39,175 bases of DNA, from contig CAINRC010000116.1 of the NCBI GenBank assembly GCA_903852495.1, positions 1 to 39,175 on the forward strand, written 5' to 3'. The notes beneath the pieces were generated by a model. It searched no databases and had not been told where the DNA came from. It was given only the letters and a program-made list of their open reading frames with translations. This document shows, piece by piece, positions 1 through 7,723 of the stretch. The position numbers and the translations under genes were made by a program. Position 1 is the stretch's first letter. The number at the start of each line of letters is the position of its first letter. Source of the stretch: an uncultured Geobacteraceae bacterium (GTDB lineage: Bacteria > Desulfobacterota > Desulfuromonadia > Geobacterales > Pseudopelobacteraceae).

Positions 1-2
1 AA

Positions 3-77
3 GACCAGCACATCACAGTAACCAGAGTCAAAATCCGAGATAAAAATCCAAATGGTAGCAGAGCAGACGCGGTTTAG
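3..77 (+). CDS. 3' end of an unidentified gene, possibly an integron cassette gene (partial)
   Basis: An open frame enters from the left edge and runs 24 sense codons to a TAG at 75-77. Its last base is the first base of the attC-like site that follows. The product tail reads as DQHITVTRVK then IRDKNPNGSRADAV. It matches no family I recognise. A frame this short could be open by chance. The argument for it is position: in integron cassettes the stop codon commonly sits in or beside the first R box of attC, as here. The sequence left of the window would settle it. Confidence 0.35.
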   Translation, partial: DQHITVTRVKIRDKNPNGSRADAV

Positions 78-144
78 TTCAACAACAGTTTATGCGGTGG
101 TTCCGCTGACGCTACACACCGCATAAACTCTTAATTCGTTAGAG
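77..144 (+). other. attC-like integron recombination site
   Basis: A 68-bp imperfect palindrome. The left end is GTTCAAC (77-83), matching the R'' consensus RYYYAAC. The right end is GTTAGAG (138-144), matching GTTRRRY except for the last base. Between them lies a perfect 13-bp inverted repeat, AGTTTATGCGGTG (87-99) and its complement (117-129), with a 17-nt loop. Length, box order and palindromic arms are those of attC sites. The two spacers between R and L boxes are unequal (about 3 and 8 nt), which is less typical. The site can also be read on the minus strand (CTCTAAC ... GTTGAAC). Homology of the adjacent kinase gene ends at the right R box, where an integrase would join DNA. Confidence 0.5.
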
Positions 145-1645
145 AGATGCCGCACTCCATGTTCGGCAAGGCTTGGCAGGCGTTCAGAATCAGATTGACG
201 ACCACCTGCTCAATCTTCTGGGCGTTGCCCAGGATGGGCTGCAAAGAGGGCGAATAGTGCGTTTCGAAGCGGTTTGTGGAGGCCCGTATCGATGAATCCA
301 CCAGTCTGACGGCGGTCTGCACGGCAGCATTAAAATCGACGGTTTCAACCTTGGCCGAGGTATCCTGGCGGGCAAAATCCTTCAGCTCCTCTACAATCCG
401 CTTGATGCGGTTGGCACCGTCCTGCATCTCTTCCAGAAGATGAGGGACCTCATTGCGCATTCGTGAGTAGGGGAGTCCGCCCAGCGTAAAATCACCCTTA
501 CTCTCGTAGCGCGCTTCCAGAACCTCCTCGGCGTCCTGGTAAACCTCCCTCAGGATCGGCATGTTGAGCAGGATCAGACCGTTCGGGTTGTTGATTTCAT
601 GGGCCACTCCCGCCACAAGAATTCCGAGCGAGGCCATCTTGTCCGCCTGGATCAACTTATCCTGATGAAGTTTCAACTCGTCCAGGGCGCGTTTTCGCTC
701 AACTACTTCCAGTGCCAGCTCTTCCGTACGCTGGGCAACTCTCTTCTGTAGCGTCCGAGACCAGATTACCGTGCCGACCAGAATAAGAAGCAATGGCCCC
801 AGTACCATGGCTCCGAACCAGACGACCTTTTCCCAGGCAACCTTGGGAGGACCGAGCACCCCCAGCCACCGGTCGTAGATCTCCTGATACTGGCCGGTTT
901 TCTTCAAAATTGCCATCCCCTCGTTGAAACGGGCCAGCAGTTCCTCGTTACCTTTCTTCACCGCATAGCAGTACTTCTGGGATGAAATGCTTTTTGCAAC
1001 CGGGATCAGATTGGAAAGTTTGTGCTCGCGGATGATATACATGCCGGGGAGCATGGCCAGCACGGCATAATCATGACTGCCGGCCGCCAGAAGCCGCAGG
1101 GCATCGTCAGGAGTCTCGGTCATTACAAGATTTGCCTCGAGTCCGAGCGATTTCAGATGGTCATGCATGATTCCATCACGAAATACGATGATTTCTCTGC
1201 CGCGTAACTCTTCGATGGTACTGACCGGAGGTGTTTCCTTACGGGCGAAAATGGCGTGATTGATAATGGTGTGGGGTGGTGAGAACGTAAGGGTCCTAGT
1301 TCGGTCACCCGAGTAGGATATCCCCTGCAGAACATCGACGGAGCCGTTTATAAGGGCATGTCGCATATCCGACCAGGCTCCGAAGCGGAATTCGACCTTG
1401 ATCCCCATGACTTCGGCAATCGCCTTGGTAAGATCGACGTTGTAACCTGCCGGCTGGCCCTTTTCGTCCAGAAATTCATACGGTGGGTAGTCCCGGTCTC
1501 CGCCGACAGTTATAATCGGTTGGGAAGGAAATTCCGCCACGGGAGTAGATGCGTAAACCGTGGGTGAATAGAGAACAAGCAGCGCCAGCAGGGCGATAAC
1601 CGCAGCATTCATGCGCATGATTCTGGATCGGTTTATGTGTGGCAT
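131..1645 (-). CDS. Sensor histidine kinase with periplasmic amino-acid-binding-type sensor domain, C-terminally truncated
   Basis: Residues 1-33 form a signal anchor. Residues 45-265 resemble a family 3 periplasmic solute-binding protein used as a sensor. A transmembrane helix lies at about 274-296, followed by a coiled coil. The phospho-acceptor is His349 in GVAHEINNP. The ATPase domain begins and keeps its N box (NLILNACQAL, about 483-492), but the protein stops 13 residues later, so the G1, F and G2 ATP-binding boxes are missing. A kinase without them should not autophosphorylate, so it is probably inactive or a decaying gene. The start is the ATG at 1645, overlapping the upstream glycosyltransferase stop (TGATG), with GAGGAG upstream; a TTG one codon earlier is less likely. 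The truncation coincides with the attC-like site, whose DNA supplies the final codons. Confidence 0.85.
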   Translation of the reverse strand: MPHINRSRIMRMNAAVIALLALLVLYSPTVYASTPVAEFPSQPIITVGGDRDYPPYEFLDEKGQPAGYNVDLTKAIAEVMGIKVEFRFGAWSDMRHALINGSVDVLQGISYSGDRTRTLTFSPPHTIINHAIFARKETPPVSTIEELRGREIIVFRDGIMHDHLKSLGLEANLVMTETPDDALRLLAAGSHDYAVLAMLPGMYIIREHKLSNLIPVAKSISSQKYCYAVKKGNEELLARFNEGMAILKKTGQYQEIYDRWLGVLGPPKVAWEKVVWFGAMVLGPLLLILVGTVIWSRTLQKRVAQRTEELALEVVERKRALDELKLHQDKLIQADKMASLGILVAGVAHEINNPNGLILLNMPILREVYQDAEEVLEARYESKGDFTLGGLPYSRMRNEVPHLLEEMQDGANRIKRIVEELKDFARQDTSAKVETVDFNAAVQTAVRLVDSSIRASTNRFETHYSPSLQPILGNAQKIEQVVVNLILNACQALPNMECGISLTN

Positions 1646-2790
1646 CAAAGCAGCTCCTCAATCTTGCCGCCAGGTTTCAGGACAAACCGGCACCCGCGCC
1701 ACTCAACGTGATTGCCCAGAAATGAGAGCGCCCAGGTGGAAAAGGAAAACATATCCCGGAGGGGGAGGAGCCAGAGCCAGCGGGGGAAGAGGCCGTCCCG
1801 GACGAACCGGCGGCTGAAGAGCGTGCAGACAATCAAACGAACGCCGTACAGAAGCGCTGCGGCGGCCACCCCGGATGCCGGTGTCGGAGCCAGCAGCAGC
1901 GCCAGCAGGGCGGCAGGGAATGGCAGGGTGATGCCGGCAGCCAGATAGCCTCCCGGCCGGCTGACCCGCATGGTCCGGGCCCAGCGCAGCTGCCGGGACA
2001 GTACCGCCGTGAGGCTCTCCGGCTTGATGACGCTTTCGACAAAGCAGGGATCAAGAGCAATCCGCCACCCGGCGCCATGAACCTTGTTACCAAGCTGGTA
2101 ATCATCGGCCAGATAATCGACCAGTGCACCAAACCCCCCGATCGCCGCCAGCGCTTCACGTCTCACCGCCATGGATGCGCCGAGGGCGAAGGTAAGTCCT
2201 TCCAGTTGACGTGCCACGAGCACGTTGGGGATCATTTCTGCGGTGAACCCGGTCGCTTCGAGGGCGGTGGCACTGCCATGCACGCGGGAGGTGCGGTACA
2301 GCGAGGTGACCAGGCCGACCTGCGGGTCAGAAAAATGGCCGGTCACCGACTGCAGGTACTCCGGGGGAACTCTGACGTCACTGTCGCAGACGATAATGAT
2401 GTCATGACGCGCCTGCGGAAAGACGTTGATCAGGTTGGATACCTTATAATTCGGCCCATGCAGTGCCGGGTTGATACTCAGTGTAATGTCGTGATCGGGG
2501 AAATCCGCCATCAGCCGTTTGACCACCTGAATGACCGGATCGTCCGGCGATGCGGCGGTGAACAGGATCTGCAGTTCACCCGGATACTGCTGGGTGCAGA
2601 ACGAAGCAAAATTGGCGTAGCTCTCCGCATCCATCCCCTTGACCGGTTTCAGGATTGAAACCCCGGGGCAGGGGAAACCGGAAGCGGCAGGGCGGCGCAG
2701 TCTGAAGTAGTTTGCCGCACAGCGAAGGGAAATCAGGGAATAAATCAGCGCCGGCAGGATGACTATGAAGGGGAGCAGGGAACGCAGCAT
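1645..2790 (-). CDS. hpnI: Glycosyltransferase family 2/21, HpnI-like (ceramide glucosyltransferase-like)
   Basis: The 381-residue protein has an N-terminal transmembrane helix (about 4-22), a GT-A catalytic domain and several C-terminal membrane segments (about 283-360). Catalytic signatures are visible: CDSDVRV (DSD 136-138), the pair Asp229-Asp230 in LADDYQLG, and RQLRW (266-270), the Q/RxxRW motif of processive and lipid-directed GT2/GT21 enzymes. Within this class, bacterial members of this size are usually HpnI, which adds N-acetylglucosamine to bacteriohopanetetrol at the inner membrane. Geobacter species make hopanoids, but no other hopanoid gene is in view, so the substrate is inferred. 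The start ATG overlaps the methyltransferase stop by one base (TGATG), and its stop overlaps the kinase start the same way, implying translational coupling. Confidence 0.7.
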   Translation of the reverse strand: MLRSLLPFIVILPALIYSLISLRCAANYFRLRRPAASGFPCPGVSILKPVKGMDAESYANFASFCTQQYPGELQILFTAASPDDPVIQVVKRLMADFPDHDITLSINPALHGPNYKVSNLINVFPQARHDIIIVCDSDVRVPPEYLQSVTGHFSDPQVGLVTSLYRTSRVHGSATALEATGFTAEMIPNVLVARQLEGLTFALGASMAVRREALAAIGGFGALVDYLADDYQLGNKVHGAGWRIALDPCFVESVIKPESLTAVLSRQLRWARTMRVSRPGGYLAAGITLPFPAALLALLLAPTPASGVAAAALLYGVRLIVCTLFSRRFVRDGLFPRWLWLLPLRDMFSFSTWALSFLGNHVEWRGCRFVLKPGGKIEELL

Positions 2791-3380
2791 CAGGAGGCAC
2801 TCTGAATCAGGAGCAGATACGGCGCTGAAGGTGCCGTATTGTTTTGCGCCATACGCCAGCAGTGAAAGGCGCGCGGGTCAAGTCCGGCCGCCCATGATTC
2901 AACGGTGTCCCGTTCCTCCGTACCGCCGCTGTGTCCCGGGTACACCGTCACCAGCAGAATCCCGCCGGCTTCAAGCAGGCGCAGTGACTGCACAAGGGCG
3001 GCAGATGTTGTCCCGGGTCGGGTGACGACACTCCGGTCTCCTCCGGGGAGGTAGCCGAGATTGAACAGGACAACCCGCACCGGTCCCGTAATATGCCGCT
3101 CCAACTCCTCGTGCCCGACCGGCAGGAGCGTCACCCGATCCGCCAGCCCGACCTCCGCCAGCCTGCGTCCGGTCTCGGCAATGGCCTGCGGCTGGATATC
3201 AAACCCCCAGACATGGCCGCCGCTGCCGACCAGACGTGCCAGCAGCAGGGTGTCGTGCCCGTTGCCGCAGGTGGCATCAACGGCGGAGTGGCCGGCGCTG
3301 AGGAAACTGTGCAGGAACAGGTGGGAAAGTGGTACCGGCCCGCGCAGTGCTGGTATGGAAGGGGGGGAGGATTCGATCAT
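2790..3380 (-). CDS. mnmM: Class I SAM-dependent methyltransferase, YtqB/MnmM family
   Basis: The 196-residue protein has the Rossmann-type SAM site: motif I VDATCGNGHDT (34-44), with Asp61 in WGFDIQ at the end of strand 2. FNLGYLPGGD (106-115) follows; this NLGYLPGGDK-like motif is diagnostic for the YtqB family (formerly 'putative rRNA methylase'). Characterised members (MnmM) methylate the wobble 5-aminomethyl-2-thiouridine of tRNA to give mnm5s2U. The role here is taken from the family. It is the first gene of the minus-strand operon with the glycosyltransferase and kinase. No strong Shine-Dalgarno precedes the ATG at 3380. The divergent pseudouridine synthase starts 85 bp away, so both promoters must sit in that gap; I could not fix either. 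Confidence 0.75.
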   Translation of the reverse strand: MIESSPPSIPALRGPVPLSHLFLHSFLSAGHSAVDATCGNGHDTLLLARLVGSGGHVWGFDIQPQAIAETGRRLAEVGLADRVTLLPVGHEELERHITGPVRVVLFNLGYLPGGDRSVVTRPGTTSAALVQSLRLLEAGGILLVTVYPGHSGGTEERDTVESWAAGLDPRAFHCWRMAQNNTAPSAPYLLLIQSAS

Positions 3381-3464
3381 GGCGGCAAAGGTAGCAGAAT
3401 CAGGGGGCTTTAGCCATAGGGAATTTATTTGTAATCGACGCCCAAAAAGCGTACTTACGACGGC

Positions 3465-4352
3465 ATGATACTACGAAAAATGGTTGGCAAAGAACAGAGC
3501 GGATCCCGTCTGGATGACGCTATTGCAACCCTCTGCACCGGGGTCAGCAAAACCGAGGCGCGCCGCATTATCGACCGGGGAGGGTGCACGGTTAATGTGG
3601 CTCTGGTGCGGGTGGCGTCACGAAGCGTCAAAACCGGTGACGTCATCGAAATCGGCGTAATGGAAACGGGGCGGTTTCAGGAACTTCAGTTGCCGCCGGA
3701 GGCGCTGCTGTATGAAGATGGGGAGCTTATTGCGGTCAACAAACCGGCCGGGATCAACAGCCAGCGCACCCCGTACCAGCTGAAGGGGACTCTGGAATAC
3801 TGGGTCTCCGAATATTTCAAGGCGGGGGGGCTCAGCGAATCGGCCCGCGTTGTTCACCGACTTGATCGGGGCACCTCGGGGGCCATGCTCTTTCCCAAAA
3901 GCAGGGGCGCTGCCGCCTGGCTTTCCTCGCAGTTTCAGGATGGCCTGGTGGAAAAGCTCTATCTGGCGCTGGTATCAGGGCGACATGAGGAGGAGTGCTG
4001 GAGGGTGGATGGGCCGATCGGTAAGATCGCGCCGGCCCGGTACGGTATCGTTGACGGCGGCAAGAGTTCCGTCACCGAATTCCGCACGGTGGCGTCATCC
4101 GGCGGCATCTCTCTGGTTGAAGCGCGCCCTCTGACCGGCCGCACCCACCAGATTCGGGTGCATCTGGCTTCGGTCGGGCTGCCCATATGTGGTGACGGGA
4201 CCTATGGCGGCGGGGCGGCGGGACGGATGATGCTGCACTGCTCGGCCATGACGTTTCGGAGTTCGAGGGGGATTGAGATCACCGTTAGCGCACCACTTGA
4301 CGGTGAGTTTAAAGAACTGGTTAGCGGTCTTGAGTCGGCGACCTCCGGTTAA
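3465..4352 (+). CDS. RluA-family RNA pseudouridine synthase
   Basis: An S4-type RNA-binding domain (about 14-60) precedes the catalytic domain. The signature HRLDRGTSG (131-139) carries the catalytic Asp134, which attacks the target uridine. RTHQIRVHL is the second conserved RluA block. At 295 residues it has the normal length for the RluA/RluC/RluD group, but motifs alone do not identify the rRNA or tRNA site modified. The start at 3465 has no clear Shine-Dalgarno; the ATG at 3480 is the alternative. The 3' end overlaps the convergent AMMECR1 gene by four bases (TTAA serves as stop on both strands). Confidence 0.9.
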   Translation: MILRKMVGKEQSGSRLDDAIATLCTGVSKTEARRIIDRGGCTVNVALVRVASRSVKTGDVIEIGVMETGRFQELQLPPEALLYEDGELIAVNKPAGINSQRTPYQLKGTLEYWVSEYFKAGGLSESARVVHRLDRGTSGAMLFPKSRGAAAWLSSQFQDGLVEKLYLALVSGRHEEECWRVDGPIGKIAPARYGIVDGGKSSVTEFRTVASSGGISLVEARPLTGRTHQIRVHLASVGLPICGDGTYGGGAAGRMMLHCSAMTFRSSRGIEITVSAPLDGEFKELVSGLESATSG

Positions 4353-4894
4353 TCCCCGAAAACCTGGGCGGTGAAGAGGTAAATATCACACTCCCCCTGC
4401 CAGGCGTCCTGGGGCAGGCCGGCTTTGGTGCAGGTGTGCTGCAGAAACTGGTCGCGGTTCCAGCCGTATTCGGTGGCAACCTGGGGAAGCAGCACCCCCC
4501 GGTGACTCCCTTTTATGATGTAGATGCCGTGACTGCCGACCTGGATCTCCTCCACCGAAGCGGCTTTTACTAATGGTGAAAGCACTGAAATATCAATGGT
4601 GAAATCGGCCAGATCAGGCGCCTTCATGGGGTAAAAACGGGGGTCGCGGGTTGCGGCCGACACCGCCATCTCCTGCACCAGCAGATACAGCGGCCGCTCG
4701 GAAACGAAGTTGCCGATACACCCCCGCAACTCCCCCTTCTTCTTCACCGTAACAAAACAGCCGGAGTGGAGGTTCAATCCGGGCGATGCTGATGTGATCG
4801 CCGGAACAGTCTGGCTGGTGACATAGTCGACAATCGTTTTCCGGGCGATATTCAGCAGTTCCTGTTGTTCCTCACCTGTCAAGAGTTGCGCCAT
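4349..4894 (-). CDS. AMMECR1-domain protein (AmmeMemoRadiSam system protein A type)
   Basis: A 181-residue AMMECR1 domain with the conserved core KKKGELRGCIGNF and the following SAATRDPRF block. Members of this family often sit beside a Memo-like protein and a radical SAM enzyme; neither partner is in view. The biochemical function of the family is not established. The ATG at 4894 is chosen because GGGGAG precedes it by about 7 nt and homology begins there. An in-frame ATG 45 bp upstream would add residues translated from the edge of the 8-bp repeat block. The gene is separated from the deformylase by that repeat block and is probably transcribed on its own. Confidence 0.85.
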   Translation of the reverse strand: MAQLLTGEEQQELLNIARKTIVDYVTSQTVPAITSASPGLNLHSGCFVTVKKKGELRGCIGNFVSERPLYLLVQEMAVSAATRDPRFYPMKAPDLADFTIDISVLSPLVKAASVEEIQVGSHGIYIIKGSHRGVLLPQVATEYGWNRDQFLQHTCTKAGLPQDAWQGECDIYLFTAQVFGD

Positions 4895-4936
4895 GGTTTT
4901 TCTCCCCTGTTTTCCAAAATTCAAAAAAGAATTAAA

Positions 4937-5067
4937 CACTGAGACACCGAGACACAGAGGAAACCAGAACCTTTTTGGGGGAAACCAAAACCATAAAAAG
5001 CGCCGTTTACCTTCTTTTTCCCTGTCTCTTTTGCTCCTGAATTTCTCAGTGTCTCGGTGCCTCTGTG
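4937..5067. repeat. Inverted pair of 8-bp triplet repeats [CACNGAGR]x3
   Basis: On the plus strand, 4937-4960 is three perfect consecutive octamers: CACTGAGA, CACCGAGA, CACAGAGG. On the minus strand, 5067-5044 is CACAGAGG, CACCGAGA, CACTGAGA, the same octamers in reversed order. The 83 bp between them is rich in purine/pyrimidine tracts and holds no gene. A third copy lies at 24801-24825. The arms can pair only partly, since the octamer order is reversed, but share the central CACCGAGACAC. The right copy begins 2 bp past the deformylase stop. Confidence 0.75.
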
Positions 5068-5069
5068 TT

Positions 5070-5573
5070 TCAATAGCTCTTCCGCCGGAACAGTCCGGTT
5101 TTGATGCTGGTCACCCGGTCCAGAAACAGGACACCGTCCAGATGATCCATTTCGTGCTGGATGGCTACCGCTTCAAAACCGCTGGCGGTGATGACCCGTG
5201 CAGTGCCCCCCGGCTCAAGGAACTGCAGCGTAATGTCCGTGGCCCGGTCGACGTCGCCGGTGTAGTCCGGCACACTCATGCATCCTTCACGCATGGTGGC
5301 CGAGCCGCTGCGGGCGGTGATCTCCGGGTTGATCATGAGCAGCAGGCCGTGGTTGTTTTCTTTGCCGTGCCGGTTTTTGGAAACGTCCACCACACAAACC
5401 CGCAGGGTGACGCCGATCTGCGGTGCGGCGACGCCGACGGAGCCGGGCCCCTCATGCATCGTGTCAACCAGGTCTTGAATCAGGGCGTGAATACTCTGAT
5501 CTATCTGGTCCACCCTATTGCAGAGTTTTTTCAGCACCGGGTGCGGGTAGCGTAAGATCGGCTGGATCGGCAT
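5070..5573 (-). CDS. def: Peptide deformylase
   Basis: Removes the formyl group from the N-terminal methionine of new proteins. All three family motifs are present: GPGSVGVAAPQIG (42-54; G-x-G-hydrophobic-AAPQ), EGCMS (96-100, metal ligand Cys98), and HEMDH (140-144, ligands His140 and His144, catalytic Glu141). At 167 residues it is normal length. It lies 2 bp downstream of the ACT-domain gene, so the two form an operon. The usual partner fmt is not adjacent. The C-terminus FRRKSY is short and basic, and the stop codon touches the 8-bp repeat block. Confidence 0.95.
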   Translation of the reverse strand: MPIQPILRYPHPVLKKLCNRVDQIDQSIHALIQDLVDTMHEGPGSVGVAAPQIGVTLRVCVVDVSKNRHGKENNHGLLLMINPEITARSGSATMREGCMSVPDYTGDVDRATDITLQFLEPGGTARVITASGFEAVAIQHEMDHLDGVLFLDRVTSIKTGLFRRKSY

Positions 5574-5575
5574 TG

Positions 5576-6136
5576 TTAGAACGCCACCGGTGTAATTACC
5601 CGCACGCCGATTTCCACATTCAGCTCTTTTTTCAGGCCGGCCAGCGTGCCCTCTACCCCTTCCGGGCTCTCCCCCTCCGGCAGGGAAACCTCCAGCATCA
5701 AGACATACACCGGTTCCTCGGCGGTGCCGATCAGCTTGGTATTAAGGTCGGTGATGTTGATGTTCCGTGCCGCCAGTTCGCGGGTGACGTGATACACGAT
5801 GCCCGGCTGGTCAGCGCCGTAGACGGAGATCATGCAGATTTCACCGTCGCTTTCCTGGCGGATTATTTCGTCCGGGTGGAGGGTGCGCACGCCAAGACTC
5901 ATCCCGATCCGATCGCAGACCGGTTTCAGTTCTTCAATCAGGCGCGATTTGCTGAACGGTTTTTTCAGGGAGACAATGAGGATCATGGCAAATTCGCCCC
6001 CCAGCATGGTACAGCTGGAGTCGGCGATATTGCAGCCAAGGTTGAAAAGTCCGCCGGTAATGGCGGCCACGATGCCGGGGCGGTCTTTGCCGACCACGGA
6101 TACGGCGTAATGGAGGATTTCCTGCTGCTGTGTCAT
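5576..6136 (-). CDS. Double ACT-domain protein, GcvR-like
   Basis: The 186-residue protein is two ACT domains in series. The first begins VVGKDRPGIVAAITGGLFNLGCNI (shown as family motif DRPGIV at about 18-23). The second begins SVYGADQPGIVYHVTRELAARNI (DQPGIV at about 108-113). Two ACT domains with no catalytic domain is the GcvR arrangement; GcvR regulates the glycine cleavage system in Escherichia coli through a DNA-binding partner. In this lineage the proteins are simply predicted amino-acid-sensing regulators. The start at 6136 has GAGAGG 7 nt upstream. It is the first gene of an operon with def. Confidence 0.85.
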   Translation of the reverse strand: MTQQQEILHYAVSVVGKDRPGIVAAITGGLFNLGCNIADSSCTMLGGEFAMILIVSLKKPFSKSRLIEELKPVCDRIGMSLGVRTLHPDEIIRQESDGEICMISVYGADQPGIVYHVTRELAARNINITDLNTKLIGTAEEPVYVLMLEVSLPEGESPEGVEGTLAGLKKELNVEIGVRVITPVAF

Positions 6137-6599
6137 GATGAACCTCTCTGCGTATGATCTCCACCGACTGGGTCGTTTATCGCATCAATTGGATTTCATC
6201 TGCAAATGTTTTTTGAAGATTATCTTGCACAGATATGTATAAGTTTCTGAAATTAAGGGAGTATCAGGCAAATCGTTATGACTGCAAAGTTGTATTTTAT
6301 TGTACGTGCACTACTATTTTTCACGTTTGAGAGCCTATTTGCCACAAAACCACATTGCCGTCTCAAATTGTACAGCGGCATTAATCATTTAACATAGAAC
6401 CCCCGCCTGATTTCTGGTAAACAGTTTCAGTACTTGAAATGCACTTGTTCTAAGGAGCCCCTGCGGGAACGCGCCTTCAAGTGAGAGTTGTAGGGGGAAT
6501 TCCGGGGCCATCGGCAACTGTTTTCAAAATGGAAAGAGTTCAGAAATTCGGTAAACTGGCTGTCCTCAGCGGTAATGCTGTTCAACGGGGGTCAACATC
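6137..6599. other. 463-bp AT-rich non-coding stretch upstream of rhuM-fic
   Basis: No convincing gene. The left part must carry the promoter of the ACT-def operon (minus strand). A 31-codon frame at 6235-6330 has no Shine-Dalgarno and no recognisable product. At 6529-6603 a 24-codon frame ends in TGA overlapping the rhuM-fic ATG (ATGA). It could act as a translationally coupled leader, but I do not call it a gene. The drop in G+C against both neighbours fits imported DNA. Confidence 0.5.
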
Positions 6600-7586
6600 A
6601 TGAGTGTTGAGAAAAGCGATATTGTCATCTATCGGTCTGAAAACGGCACCGCATCCCTTGAAGTCCGTCTCGATCATGAAACCGTTTGGCTGACTCAAGA
6701 CCAGATGGCAGACCTGTTTGGCAGGGAACGTTCGGTAATCACCAAGCATCTTCGTAATGTATTCAAAGAAGGAGAACTGGAAAAAATTTCAGTTCGTGCA
6801 AAATATGCACATACTGCCGCTGACGACAAAGAGTACCAGACGCAGTTTTATAATCTTGATGCAATCATCTCAGTTGGCTATCGGGTAAATTCCAAACAGG
6901 GTACTCGCTTCCGCCAGTGGGCCACTCAGGTGCTACGGGATCATATCGTCCATGGATACACGGTCAACGAGCAGCGTCTGCGGGAGGAAAGCGCCAAGCT
7001 GCAGGATATGCGGCAAACCATGGAATTGCTGACCCGTACTCTTGCTGTCCAGGAGTTGGTCACCGATACCGGCAAGGATGTGCTCAAGGTCATCACAGAC
7101 TACGCGTATGCTTTAACTCTGCTGGATCGTTACGACCATGGCACGTTGATTGTTGAAGGCATCACCCGGAAGGCGCTTCATGTCATCGATTATGAAGAGG
7201 GTTTTCAGATCGTCAATGCCATGAAGGGAGAATTTAACGGCCTGTTTGGTATCGAAAAAGACCAGGGATTCAAGAGTGCCCTTGGGACTATATATCAGAC
7301 CTTTGATGGCGAAGAACTCTACCCGAGTATTGAGGAAAAGGGGGCCAACCTCCTCTACTTCGTTGTCAAAAACCACGCTTTCAGTGATGGCAACAAACGG
7401 ATTGCCGCCGCCCTTTTTATCTATTTCCTTGGCATGAACGCCATTCTCTATCGAGCTGATGGCAGCAAACGTCTGGCTGATAACGCCCTGGTGGCGTTGA
7501 CCCTGCTGATTGCCGAAAGCAGGCCGGAGGAAAAAGAGACGATTGTTAAGGTGATTGTTAATCTGATAAACCGGAGCAATGACTAG
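6600..7586 (+). CDS. RhuM/Fic-Doc fusion protein
   Basis: Residues 1-120 are the RhuM domain: WLTQDQMADLFGRERSVITKHL is a helix-turn-helix-like KilA/Bro-type segment, followed by FRQWATQVLRDHIVHGY. A helical linker (about 121-160) leads to a Fic/Doc domain with the active motif HAFSDGNKRIAA (259-270). The DGNKR form is Doc-like; Doc phosphorylates EF-Tu, whereas Fic proteins with GNGR AMPylate, so kinase-type chemistry is possible but unproven. At 328 residues it is full length for this family. Such genes commonly sit inside type I restriction-modification operons, and the hsdR remnant directly downstream agrees. No Phd-like antitoxin gene is adjacent. The stop lies 20 bp before the hsdR fragment. 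Confidence 0.88.
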   Translation: MSVEKSDIVIYRSENGTASLEVRLDHETVWLTQDQMADLFGRERSVITKHLRNVFKEGELEKISVRAKYAHTAADDKEYQTQFYNLDAIISVGYRVNSKQGTRFRQWATQVLRDHIVHGYTVNEQRLREESAKLQDMRQTMELLTRTLAVQELVTDTGKDVLKVITDYAYALTLLDRYDHGTLIVEGITRKALHVIDYEEGFQIVNAMKGEFNGLFGIEKDQGFKSALGTIYQTFDGEELYPSIEEKGANLLYFVVKNHAFSDGNKRIAAALFIYFLGMNAILYRADGSKRLADNALVALTLLIAESRPEEKETIVKVIVNLINRSND

Positions 7587-7606
7587 ATTTTGAATCTGGA
7601 GCAAGA

Positions 7607-7723
7607 ATGTCCAACTTCACCTTCCTGAAAATGGACTGGCCTGACCTCTACGCAACTGCCCGCGAAGCCGATGAGAACGTCAACAGCGCCCTGCGGACCA
7701 GCTGCTTCTACGCCCGGCACTAA
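7607..7723 (+). pseudogene. hsdR (type I restriction endonuclease) N-terminal fragment
   Basis: An ATG at 7607 opens a 38-residue frame, MSNFTFLKMDWPDLYATARE... ending TSCFYARH. The MSNFxFLxxxWPxL start and the RTxCFYAR block are typical of the N-terminal DUF4145 region of one class of HsdR proteins, which exceed 900 residues. The family pattern stops at about 7716, after the CFYAR codons. The next bases fit an IS256-family transposase read one frame over. The gene is therefore a 5' stub left by a deletion involving an insertion sequence. Confidence 0.65.

Noticed and set aside
4895..4939. Upstream start for the AMMECR1-domain protein
   Set aside because: The 15 added residues lie at the edge of the octamer repeat, and the Shine-Dalgarno belongs to the ATG at 4894.
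6235..6330. 31-codon frame in the AT-rich gap before rhuM-fic
   Set aside because: No Shine-Dalgarno, no recognisable product, and length easily reached by chance.
6529..6603. 24-codon frame overlapping the rhuM-fic start (ATGA)
   Set aside because: Overlap with the start is suggestive of a coupled leader, but there is no good ribosome-binding site; kept only as a note in the intergenic entry.
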